A stretch of 25,901 bases of DNA from Chara braunii (taxonomy: Eukaryota; Streptophyta; Charophyceae; Charales; Characeae). The stretch spans positions 1,211,894-1,237,794 of the forward strand of contig BFEA01000103.1 of NCBI GenBank assembly GCA_003427395.1. Direction: 5' to 3'. Positions 16,328 through 25,880 of this stretch are shown here, one piece after another. The position numbers and the translations under genes are program-made. Below the pieces are notes generated by a model. It ran no database searches, was not told where the DNA came from, and was given only the letters and a program-made list of their open reading frames with translations. The first letter of the stretch is position 1. Every line of letters begins with the position of its first letter.

Positions 16328-16620
16328 TTGTCCACTGAACATAGTGTACCCTGACAATGAATGTGTTTGTATGTGTTTAGAGTGTTTGTGTGCGTTGTCC
16401 ACATCTGTGTCTTCCCCTGAACATAGCGTACCCTGACAATAAATGTAGACAAGCGATCTTGCGGGTCCAGTACAGGCAAAATGAGGGTGTGTTCGCGACC
16501 CTTGTCATTCGCTGGTTTCTTTTTATCTTGTTGCCCGATTTCGAATTCGACCCGGCTGTGGGACGTGACACCACTTGAGGCCTGGGACAAGCTGGGATTT
16601 TGAATACGGCTCGGCTGTGG
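16328..16620 (+). repeat. two short direct duplications
   Basis: CTGAACATAGTGTACCCTGA (near 16337) recurs as CTGAACATAGCGTACCCTGA (near 16418), both followed by CAATRAATGT. GATTTCGAATTCGACCCGGC (near 16538) recurs as GATTTTGAATACGGCTCGGC (near 16597), both followed by TGTGGG. Confidence 0.75.
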
Positions 16621-16778
16621 GTGCGTTCTGTTCATGCCTGGGAAGGCCTTTCCGAATTGCGGATGTGTCTTCATTGCCCTTTCGTGTTTTTTTCGCCCTT
16701 TCTAAATGTGACATAAATGATGCACTTGTTTCTATTGAGTGTTTTTTTTTTTTTAATTTTATTACATCTGCTGACTCT

Positions 16779-16868
16779 GCTACGGGGGGTGGTATGAGCA
16801 TCCTCCCGTAGCACCAGCCTGTCTATGGCGCCGGTCGATTGGTGGGGAGCTGCGCCTGCTGGAAACCA
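16779..16868 (-). repeat. structured dispersed repeat, copy 2
   Basis: Hairpin GCTACGGG (16779-16786) with CCCGTAGC (16805-16812), then TTGGTGGGGAGC and CCTGCTGGAAAC, matching 1021-1107. It is preceded on + by a T-run (16742-16754), i.e. an A tail on the minus strand. Confidence 0.6.
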
Positions 16869-16899
16869 GGTCAAGCGACCGGAGCCCCGCGCTACACTG

Positions 16900-17430
16900 C
16901 CCTCACCCCCATGCAGCAAGCTGAAGAACACAACAGCACTGCATCCGAACCCACCCCATCCTCTTTTTTGTCGTTTGTTCTTCTAATTGGCCACATATAA
17001 GAGTTGTTAATCGAACCTTCTGGTTCTCTCTGTTGTGATGAGAATGATGTGTCTGACTCTTTGTCTTTCTGGAGTGGGGCTTGTTAGAGAATCCTCTTCC
17101 TATCCAACGTATATATAGCTTGGCTAGCCTTCCTCTTTCTCTTGTGTCGATCGAGGCACGTTAGCGGAATTTCCCAGTTTCGAAATCGGATATTATATTA
17201 TGAAAGCTTTAGACGCAAGATATACTCCGTGAGGTGGTTACATGGACTTAATGATACATTCAGGACCGCTCTCTTTCCATGTTCCTTGGGATGCTAACCG
17301 CCAAACCTCAAATTGACGGCCCAGTGGGCTCTCCATCAGTCCCTAAGTGTGGTCAGTACTCATAACGTTCAGGTAGCAAAGCTTACTCTTGTTCAATAGT
17401 TCGTCGTGGCTTTCTTCCCTGTACCTTTCC
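16900..17430. other. no gene seen
   Basis: Ordinary-looking sequence with a TATATATAG box at 17109-17117 and no downstream frame that I can recognise. Confidence 0.4.
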
Positions 17431-17436
17431 GCTCGA

Positions 17437-17516
17437 ATTAAAACCCATCCACTTGATGTTCGCAGAGAGATGTTGCTCATCTGGCTCATCTGAACATCAA
17501 GTGGATGGGTTTTAAT
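17437..17516. repeat. hairpin with perfect 25-bp arms, 30-bp loop
   Basis: 17437-17461 (ATTAAAACCCATCCACTTGA + TGTTC) is the exact reverse complement of 17492-17516. The size and shape resemble a plant miRNA precursor or a tiny foldback element. No flanking target-site duplication is obvious. Confidence 0.9.
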
Positions 17517-17519
17517 ATC

Positions 17520-17995
17520 CATCTAATGAGCCGAGTTGTTGCGAAACCCCACCAGTATACATGTCCATTGTTCACACAGAGAGAAAAGCTAGCTAGACAT
17601 AGGATTTAGAATATTGCGGAGTACAGTAAACTGGATCGCTATCAATGCAATGACAGACGCTGCTGTGGAAGGTATATATATCGAATCACCCCGCAAGTCT
17701 GGGACCACGTGAGGAAATGCTTTGTGACCATACCACTGTTGGTGAATTTGCTCTTCACCCTCACAAGGGAAGCAGACATCGGGACCCCTACGAGAGATCC
17801 AGATGGTCTGTATATAGGTCCTATTCCTTACGAGGCTCCCTCCCACCCTTCCACTCTCATTGTTTCTCCCTGGTGCACCCCTACTCCCATGAACCCACCT
17901 CAGTGTCTACAACTTGGGACCATCACCATCTCTGATCCTCATGGGGCGAACCACAGCGGCCATAAACGACTGGGATACCTTTGGCGCTAGCCCAT
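17520..17995. other. no gene recognised
   Basis: An open + frame (17709-17990, 93 codons) has no motif I recognise. Confidence 0.4.
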
Positions 17996-18147
17996 TTTAA
18001 CCGCCAGTACGTTTATCATACATCGCCTGCGGGCGCTGTGCGCCAAGCGCGGCCGGTGTATCTGGTCGGCGCTGGAGGCCAAATTGGGCCTTCCTGTTAG
18101 CCGCAGTGCTTTTGTTTTCAAACGCCGAAAGGTGCTGGCGGTTTAGC
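17996..18147. mobile_element. foldback/MITE-like element, copy 1
   Basis: Ends TTTTAACCGCCAGTACG and GGTGCTGGCGGTTTAG are imperfect inverted repeats. The interior is GC-rich. The same end sequence flanks 20886-21096. Confidence 0.55.
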
Positions 18148-18149
18148 TA

Positions 18150-19480
18150 TATGAAGCTCGGCTTGCTCGACTGCCTGGAGGATGAGACATTCATGAAAGG
18201 GAGAAATGTGTAACTTTGGCGTCCCTCACGTGTGGGAGGAGATAATTGAAACCATACGACTATGACTACAAGCGGTTTGGAAGGAAGTGTAAAGAGATGT
18301 ACGGATAAGATTAAAGCTTAGACCAAAACAGCAAATTATAGAATTCCTACAATTTGGATAACCAACATAATAACCTGATTTAGAAACAATGGGTAGCCAC
18401 AGAACCCAACTGGTAGAGATTGGCACTGCACCACTTTCAGATACCTTACGTGAAATGTAACTTCCTGATGTCGCATACTCAGCGGAGCAATAACAGACAA
18501 TGGATAATTGTGCAGATGCTGGCCAAGATCCATATGATTTAAATTATGCTTCGTAAACCTTAAAACCCTTGTCCCAGTTTACTGTACGCCCTGCAAAGTG
18601 CCCGCGATCTAAAAAAAACATTTTTGCACCCTTGTTCATGAATTAGAATATCAGCAAATTTGTTGAAGCATCAACGAGGCTAAGATTATCAATGAGGTCG
18701 TGAAGCAACTAATTGAAAGTGTAGGATAAAAAATTGAAAATCTTTATGATTGGAATTACAGAGGAAATTTGGTAGTTTTTTTAGCAGGCAATCGGGAGGT
18801 TTAGGAATTAGGGGTTTAGGACTTTGGGATATAAGCGTTAGAAGTTTTGAGCTGAGTAATTTAAAAACTTAGGAAAGAGATGAATGAATTTACAAATTAA
18901 TAAATTATGAGTTTAGGAATTATACATTTAGGAATGGATAATTTAGAAATTTGGCAAGTGTGGAAATTTGATCTGGTGAGCAAAAGTAAGAAATCGTACG
19001 CTTGGATAATTACTAGATTACAACCGGATCACCTTGAAGAAAATAATCTTAGAGAGGACGTGGAATTTAAACGCATCCGACGCTAGTGCAATGAAAACGT
19101 AAAATCAATGCACAAGAGAGAAGTGCAATAAAAATATACAATCAATGAAAGGTATGTACAAGAGACTAGTGATTTGACACCCCTATCACGTTCACATCTA
19201 GTTGAGCAAAAGTGACAAAGATGAACGAGCATTATAGGTAGAAGGTAGTGAATACAGCGCAACATCGAGGTGAACACTTGATCGATACATATGTCATCGA
19301 CGTGAAATGTTGTTTCACCTTGTCAACTCACCTGAAGTTGTTCCTCTAGGGAGAGAGAATATGATGGAGAATGGAGACATCCACCCACCCACCACCCTTT
19401 TTACCATCGCCATTCACCTCCCACGCCATCTCCCGCACCGCACAATGCTCAAGCCTCCCTCCCGCCCGCCATGTTACACT
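18150..19480. other. AT-rich, no gene recognised; degenerate TTTAGGAATT array
   Basis: 18795-18960 holds loose repeats of TTTAGGAATT, GTTTAGGACTT and ATTTAGGAAT. 19088-19170 holds a short direct repeat (AGTGCAATGAAAAC / AGTGCAATAAAAAT, both followed by ATCAATG). Frames of up to about 66 codons have no motifs. Confidence 0.45.
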
Positions 19481-19490
19481 ATGTTATAGC

Positions 19491-19668
19491 CCACAATGTC
19501 TTCCCTACCGCCAAAACAATGGTCCGGTGCCCCTGGTATGTATGGACTTCAAATTGGTGATTCACATTGGACACCGTGCTGAAGCCCGCAACGCCTTCCT
19601 TCCCGCCTGCACAACGGTACAACGCCCCGGTAAAGAATTTGGATTAGGGATTCACCTTGGAAAAATGA
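19491..19668 (+). repeat. diverged 95-bp tandem duplication
   Basis: CCCACAATGTCTTCCCTACC ... GGTGATTCACATTGGA (from 19491) is followed by CCCGCAACGCCTTCCTTCCC ... GGGATTCACCTTGGA (from 19586). Confidence 0.7.
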
Positions 19669-20052
19669 AAGTGATTAGATCACACGAATTGAAGCCGGTG
19701 TGACACTTTGGGATTTAGGGACTAGCTCGTAAAATGAATGAAAGACAATATGCAAACATATTAGCAACAGCAAGTACAAACCAATAAAAAAACTTCAATG
19801 ACGGAAGAATCCCAAAATTGTAGACGCTTAGAACAAGGAAATTAATGTCGACCATAGACGATCTGCCAAGAGATGTTATCAGATGCCATGTGTGAGCTAC
19901 GCTAGTGAGAGCCTCCAACGTGTTGGATCGACCAAATGACGACCAACGTCGTGAAGTCGAAATATGGTAGTCCTCTCCTCCCTCTGTATGGATCCACTTG
20001 GCCTAAAAGAAACCCAAGCGTGTGTGGCTGCTATTCTGGGTGGCACATAACT

Positions 20053-20511
20053 AAAACTTTTCCATCAAGATTCATGTCGCCAAACACCACATCAACCTCC
20101 CCTCCCTTATCTATGCCTACTTGTGACATTGCAGAGATGGCTTAAAGCAAGAAACTCGCCATAGTTTAAAACAACTTCGATGCAACTGGATGGCGGCTTC
20201 CTCGCGCTTAGCTAAAACTTTTTCATTAAGATCCATGTCGCCGAACACCACATCAACCCCCCCCCCCCCTCTTCTTATCCATGTCAACCTCTGACATCTT
20301 AGGGATTGCACAATTTAAGAAACTCCGTCGTAATGTAAAACAACTTTAATCTATCTCGACGGTACCTTCCTCCCTTCTTGATCGGCGGCACAAGTTGTGA
20401 ATGGTTCCTTAGTTGTGAGTGGTTCCTTCCTGCGATGCTGCATAGCGCCACCAAATTCTCACTAAGATGCGGTGAGTCACGCTCCACTTTCATCTCCAAG
20501 GCGCTATACAA
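20053..20511 (-). repeat. about 160-bp tandem array with coding-like reading on minus
   Basis: Copies at about 20053-20205 and 20212-20360, plus a weaker third at 20390-20511. On the minus strand the middle copy reads VDVVFGDMDLNEKVL and the first reads VDVVFGDMNLDGKVL in the equivalent frame. Nucleotide differences (N/D, D/N, E/G) keep the frame open there, although stops interrupt each copy elsewhere. The family is not recognised. It could be decayed tandem exons. Confidence 0.55.
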
Positions 20512-20629
20512 TGCAAAGCCTTGAGAATGCTTAGAGCAATACTGCGTGATGTTGTTCCCTTATCGGTTTCAAAATAGGGACTGTTTTTTGGCACAATAGT
20601 ATCAGATATTGTAACTTCATTGTAATAAG

Positions 20630-20775
20630 CCTTGGTTTAAGTTTCTAGATGGCTTACGCGATGTTTTCTAGATGGCTTACGCGATATTTGTATGGGACAG
20701 TGAGTAGAATTCGGCTCATAGGGAAGGCTTACGCGATATTTGTATTCTTGGTTTAATTTTCTAGATGGCTTTGCC
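20630..20775 (+). repeat. short tandem repeats TTTCTAGATGGCTTACGCGA
   Basis: TTTCTAGATGGCTTACGCGA occurs twice (20641 and 20664). GGCTTACGCGATATTTGTAT recurs near 20673 and 20727, and TTTCTAGATGGCTT again near 20757. Confidence 0.8.
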
Positions 20776-20885
20776 CCTTTTTATTTTTTGACTTTGAAAA
20801 AAGCACTTTGTATTACAAGGCAAGGAACAGATTCGAGGTTCCTCCCAAGCCAAGCGCGGCCTTCGACCGCCAACGAAAAGGACCA

Positions 20886-21096
20886 CATTAAACCACCAGT
20901 ACCTGGCCCAGCTATCGGTTGCGGCGCTTCCCGTATACGCGCGGCGCCATTTGGGCTTCGGCCTGCTGGACCGCATTGGCTGGAGGCCGCAGGCAAAACG
21001 AAAAAGAAAATTGCGACGGCGGTTCGGCAGGACTTGGCGCGCAGCGTACTGCGAGGCTCGGAGTCAATAGCTGAGCGAGGTACTGGTGGTTTAACA
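20886..21096. mobile_element. foldback/MITE-like element, copy 2
   Basis: TTAAACCACCAGTACCTGGC + CCAGCTAT on the left pairs with ATAGCTGAGCGAGGTACTGG + TGGTTTAA on the right (28 bp, few mismatches). The GC-rich, partly self-complementary interior and the ends resemble 17996-18147. Confidence 0.65.
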
Positions 21097-21463
21097 CAAA
21101 ACAGAGAGTATCAACGAACCCTCAAAAAAACAATCTAGTCTACACCCAAAAGGAGGAGAAAATAGTTCTGCAACCCACAGGCAAGGAAAACGATAACAAG
21201 GTTTTTGTGATCTACCGGAACCGGAAGCCAACAAGAGAGATCATAAAAACTCTTCATGCACAAGCACGTAGATACCTAACGAGGATAAGGGGTAACATGG
21301 ACATGTATCCGAAGAAGTATGCTTGAAGATAACAAGGTTTTTGTGATCTACCCGAACCGGAAGCCAACAAGAGCGATCATAAAAACTCTTCATGCACAAG
21401 CACGTAGATACCTAATGAGGATAAGGGGAAACATGGACACATATCCGAAGAAGTATGCTTGAA
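21075..21463 (+). repeat. 136-bp near-perfect tandem duplication with an open frame
   Basis: Copy 1 (21192-21327) and copy 2 (21328-21463) differ at only a few positions. Both start GATAACAAGGTTTTTGTGAT and end GAAGAAGTATGCTTGAAG. Each reads NKVFVIY then NRKPTR, IIKTLHAQARRYL, RIRGNMD and YPKKYA, then TGA. The first frame is open back to 21075 but has no ATG. The peptide is not recognised, and it may be a terminal exon fragment duplicated together with its stop. Confidence 0.7.
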
Positions 21464-21469
21464 GCACTC

Positions 21470-22010
21470 GACAATCCTGCATCGGTGACGCAAATCCAAC
21501 AGTGCAGCAACGTCGCCTAATGAGCAACTCAGCAACGCCGTCAGTCGAGCACTACCGCACACCACTGTTGGAGTCGGCCGAGTCGCTCCAATCAACCCAA
21601 TAACACCAAGCTCTGTGCCCTACGTTGAAAAATCGCCAAGACAACGTGTACTTCATAATCACCCATTGCAATTCGTCCACGAACCACAACTGTCCGCATG
21701 CAATCGCCAAGAGGACGCCCCGTATGACACGTTGCAAACGCCAAAGATACAGCAGCCGACCCGAGAGGCGAAAGAAGAGCTCTATATCTGATGACGAGGG
21801 GGAATTTCACCCTCCCAATGTATCTTGTTCAATAGGTGGCCAGACTTCGCTCACTAGTTTCCCCCACTTGGATGCCACCCGGGAAAACAGGGTGACCTGG
21901 GCGGGCTGGCTGGTAGCGTAGACTTTCTATATTTCTCCCACATAAAAATTACCCAAATTTTTAAAGAATTTCTTTTGCCAAAATGGGGTCATGGCGTCAA
22001 TAAATGTTTG
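21470..22010. other. no gene recognised
   Basis: Overlapping frames of 60-98 codons on both strands (21377-21921) have no recognisable motif or clear splice frame. Confidence 0.4.
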
Positions 22011-22069
22011 ATTTTTTTGATTGTTGTATGTTCATGAGGGAAGCTGCACCCGATTCCTACGAAGTGGAT

Positions 22070-22213
22070 TCCACAAACCACAAGGATATAGGTACTTTAC
22101 ATCTAATCTTTGGTGCACTTGCTGGAGTAATGGGCACATGCTTCTCTGTACTAATTCGCATGGAATTAGCACAGCCAGGAAATCAAATTCTTGGTGGAAA
22201 TCATCAACTTTAT
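22070..22213 (+). pseudogene. cox1: nuclear insertion of mitochondrial cox1 (5' fragment)
   Basis: The frame reads [19 protein letters not shown], then [20 protein letters not shown], then ILGGNHQLY and ends His-stop. This is the start of cytochrome c oxidase subunit I (first transmembrane segment and the following loop), with streptophyte wording. About 48 codons of a roughly 520-residue protein remain. The match begins after a damaged CGAAGTGGATT and ends abruptly at CAACTTTAT before A-rich DNA. H for the usual Y in GTLYL and L for I in GAIAG are the visible changes. It is not an independent gene and is best read as a NUMT. Confidence 0.9.
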
Positions 22214-22219
22214 CATTAA

Positions 22220-23260
22220 AAAATAAAAAAAAATAAAAACGTAGTAGCATAGTTGAAAAAAAAAAAAGGCGATTTGTCGTCTGCGCTCTTCATCTCCTTC
22301 TTCCTTTTTGTTGAAAGTCTTCTTCTTTCATCACTTCGCCTCCTTTTTAATCTTCTCTTAACTCGTTGGTTGTGCACAAGTTAATACTTGTAGGCTGTTG
22401 TAGCTTTGGTGGCAAATCCATCTTTGCAACTTCTTCCCATCTTTTTATTTTTTGAAATCTCTCGCTTTTCCTTCGTCAATATCTCCTTGGCCCTGCCTAT
22501 CGGCCTTTCCCCATTACATGCGTTGTCCTTTTATTGTATTGCATGCTACATAATAAGTAATGTCTCGTATGTTGTTTATCTTTTTGCTCCAACTGCAATG
22601 TTGTGCAGACTGCAAGCTATGCTCCCATGCATCTAACGGGCTCCTTGCCGCCAAAGGTGTTGGGCATAGTGACGGCGCGACGCGAAATGGCCACAGGCAC
22701 GGATTAGTAGGTTGAGTCAATCGTGGAGTAGGATTGGAGGTTGACAAAGCATGGGTCATCGGTTGGCAGTATGGTCCGATATATCTCAAACTTTTGATAG
22801 CGTTAGAAGTGGGTTGGACATATAATTCGGTTCTTAGTTTTGGAGATTCTTGTTCCAACCCATTCACTTTTTATTGACTTTTCTAGGGACGTGGTTATCT
22901 CACCATCTCTCGTATTCCCTATGTATTTTTCACAAATTTGACACGAAGATTTGACAATGTAAAACTTTTGTTTACTGATTGTATGACATTGGGATGACTG
23001 CAATGCACTGCTCAAAGTGTCATCGAATGACCAGTTGCGAGATTGACTTTCTAGTTTCACTGTTTCACACAACAGACATATTGCCTCGTCTATTTTAGGG
23101 GGTTTGCAATATGGTTACTTATCCCCTTCAAAATTGAGAGTAAAAAAAGATAGTGAAGCCAAAGAGAAAGGAAAGAACAATGGTGCACACCCACTCCCAT
23201 ACCCACGAAGGATTATGGGGGAGGATTTGTTGCCAAGAGAGATCAACATGGCGAGGAAGT
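22220..23260. other. no gene recognised
   Basis: T-rich and mixed sequence with frames of up to 117 codons (22514-22867, minus) lacking conserved motifs. No repeats beyond short homopolymers. Confidence 0.4.
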
Positions 23261-23570
23261 AATTTTCATAAAATGATTTTCCTCACTCTTCTTAAAAAAA
23301 TACCGTTCACTTCATGACGCCCCCTTCGGGGCCCCAAAAAAGGCGTTGGCACATGAAACTGTGCGGGGACGAGTGTGCGGTCCCACAGGACATAATTTTC
23401 TTTTTTGTGACGCGAGTTGGCATTCGTGCAACAATAGTTTCGGAGGCCGCTACGAATCGAAAATTGTTTTTGTGTCATCTGCCTTGTGTTGGAATACAAG
23501 TTTATGGCACTCAGGGTGCGTTTTACTAGCATTTGATTGTAATGGGAGTTACATCCATTAATTATGAATA

Positions 23571-23832
23571 GGTTAGGGTTTTGCCCAATCACTCACTAAA
23601 TGTGCAAAATGAGAACGAATCTTATACTTGAACACGGAAGTATACACCCACACACCAACATAGTTTTTGTCGTTTGTGCATTTTCTCATTTTCTTTTTTT
23701 TTCCACTGGATGTGATTGTTGTTAGATTTGTTTAGGTTAGGGTCTCACCCCATCACAAATTGAAATGTGCAAAATGGGAATGAATTTTCCTACTTAAATG
23801 CGGAAGTCTACCCCAATATAGTTTTTGTTTAT
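23571..23832 (+). repeat. diverged repeat pair AAATGTGCAAAATGRGAAYGAA
   Basis: GGTTAGGGTTTTGCCCAATC ... AAATGTGCAAAATGAGAACG ... CGGAAGTATACACC ... ATAGTTTTTGT (23571-23670) recurs at 23735-23832 with about 80% agreement by eye. A third relative at 10236-10303 ties it to the SINE-like copy in TIM10. Confidence 0.75.
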
Positions 23833-23953
23833 TTTTTTATGGGTGCACGTTTTTTTTTTTTTTAAAAAGGGCAATGACCTTGAAATAATCATCGAATTGA
23901 CCAACCCCATATAAAAATGATTTTATGTTGTTTATTTGATTGTAACTCGATTT

Positions 23954-24012
23954 GGAATTCAAGTTGGGTTTATATTTCTACAATTCGTTGGTGTACCAAC
24001 TGAGCTAGACCC
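23954..24012 (-). mobile_element. tRNA-like A-box sequence, probable SINE head
   Basis: On the minus strand GGGTCTAGCTCAGTTGGTAC contains TAGCTCAGTTGG (24007-23996), an exact tRNA A box. CCCAACTTGAATTCC (23968-23954) sits where a B box should be but matches it poorly. The segment resembles 10326-10377. No cloverleaf closes, so this is not a tRNA gene. Confidence 0.45.
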
Positions 24013-24034
24013 ATTGGTATAGATGGTGCATCTT

Positions 24035-24770
24035 TTAATCGTATGGGTTGGGCCTTTTTTTGGCGGGGGTGACATATTGTTTTTTTTTTTTTTTTCCCCA
24101 AACCTGTGTGTCACCCATCTTGTGTATTGTTGTCCGCATATTGTGGTACGTCGTGTGGGTAACACTTGCGAGATATATATATATTTTTCCTCACCGTGGC
24201 CCTCGCCACATGTGCGGCGGGCAAACCCTTGTTTTATAAACTGATCGCCACATGAGGGGGTCTATTCCCGAACATATCAAGACAGTGACTAATCACCCTA
24301 CCGAGTCACTGGTGGTGTGTGATTGTGTGGATTTTTTCCCTTTCGATCCCGTATATGATTTTGCTTGTGCTTTTATTTTACATCATTGTGAATAGCACGT
24401 ACATTAATTTTGTCTTTTGTACGTATGTTGCACAAAAAAATAAGTGATTTCTTTTTCGTATTCACACATATTTGAATGAAAAATGTAACCATCATTACCA
24501 AAAGTTTTGCTAAGGATCATTATGCATCACTACAATTCACAATTTAGTGCAACTGAGGAATAAAATTGAATGACGATTGTGAAGAGAATGTGGGAAGAAA
24601 TGCATAAAAAAAGAACGCGGCATATGGTGAAATACCTAGTTTCAAACAAGTGTTATTGTTAAATTTACGCATAGGAGTATTCGCACATCCCTCGTTCACT
24701 GCACTTGGTTTAGGTCCTACCCCTTGCAACATCCGTCTCTCTCTCCTACTCAATTTTTCGCACTTCGAAC
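24035..24770. other. no gene seen
   Basis: AT-rich sequence with T runs (24080-24095), ATATATATATA (24174-24184) and no recognised frame. Confidence 0.45.
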
Positions 24771-24773
24771 ATT

Positions 24774-25559
24774 TCACACCGTAGAATGATATTTTTTAAA
24801 TACCTTTGTCGTGTACGATAATAAACGTAATCGCATGCTATATGTTGATAGACTTTTAATATCAAATGGTGGCTTATATCCATTTGCAAGCAACGAAGCA
24901 AATGCTAATACATAGACACCGCATTGATTAGTGTCTTTTTTGCTTGGGAGTATTGGGAACGTCTATAATTTGCTCGAAACTTCTTAAGTATACTTTAGCA
25001 GACCTTGTTGATGCAATCCTTTCTTCCAAGAAATACCGCACAAGTGATACAACACTTTGAGGGAATGAGGTCGCTATTATTGTTAGAGAGTAGTGTTCAA
25101 ACACTCTCAATCGCATGTCAATGGCGAGCAAAGTCCAATGTTGGCGTGTCGGATTGTTAAGCAGCGGCAGAAACAAGTCTATGCTGCAAAAATCGTTCCT
25201 AGAAAACCATCTCCGCACTTTGTTGAGTTTTGGGCGTTTGTCCTTTTCCAATGCGGGATAGAAGAATGACGACAACGTTATGATTTGGAGAGTGTTTTCT
25301 TCATGAAATCCTTGTGTGTTGGTTATAAGTTGAATAAAAACATTTATAACTTCATCGTTTAACCATCCATTTGGATCCGCAATGCGTGCTATGTCTTCGA
25401 TCTTTGTGATCACGCCTCTTGTCGCTGACCCGCTCAAACGGCTTATTGCTTGCGAACCTTGATTGCGCATGCTTTAGTACTTTGCTCGTAGTCCCGCTTC
25501 CTCGTTGAGGTGCACGGGTTTCGTCACCAACTCCAACTTTCGCGTGTGAAGTTTCATAA
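24774..25559 (-). pseudogene. Ulp1/SENP-type (C48) protease domain, broken
   Basis: Minus strand. From Met at 25470, WLNDEVINVF (residues 36-45), the RRWFS...SIDLFLPL block and HWTLLAID (catalytic His111) match the Ulp1 SUMO-protease fold. HYSL at 126-129 stands where HYDSL is expected, so the catalytic Asp is missing. The frame ends at TAA (24930-24928). Just before it an A6 run (24941-24936) carries one extra base: in the next frame, Gln and then NQCGVYVLAF follow at the correct Gln-to-Cys spacing of six, and the domain continues to TGA at 24776-24774. Upstream the frame meets TAA at 25476-25474. A good splice acceptor (CTCTGCAG) precedes 25559. Working members cleave SUMO precursors or conjugates, and plant transposons also carry this domain. 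Two or three lesions make it a likely pseudogene, though the A6 indel alone could be a sequencing error. Confidence 0.8.
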
Positions 25560-25880
25560 CTGCAGAGAATTTGAGAAGAATAAACGGGGGATAAACGATC
25601 ACACAAACAACATACACAACAAAAAGTAAAAACAATTTATCGTGATTTTCATATGTTGTTTGCTTAAGGGCATCCATAAAAAACTTTTTTATTGGAAAAA
25701 GCATAAAGACACTGATTACAGTATGTTGTTCGTGACTAACATGAGAAACGCTTTGTATGGGAAAAACACCCACTTTAAAATCCTTATGAGACACACATGA
25801 CCACAAATCCCAATGTCATTCTATATTCCTGAACTTTTTACATTTTTTTCATATGAAAGTCGTGATGCTTCCGCCATTCA
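25560..25880 (-). other. possible intron or 5' flank of the C48 relic
   Basis: Minus-strand sequence just upstream of the relic ends in a pyrimidine-rich acceptor, TTCTTCTCAAATTCTCTGCAG minus its last base group at 25560-25562. No upstream exon is recognised before the window ends. Confidence 0.4.

Noticed and set aside
22514-22867. 117-codon minus-strand frame
   Set aside because: No conserved motif, and composition is like the surrounding non-coding DNA.
23954-24012. Functional tRNA gene on the minus strand
   Set aside because: The A box is exact, but the B box is poor and the acceptor stem does not close, so a tRNA-derived repeat is likelier.
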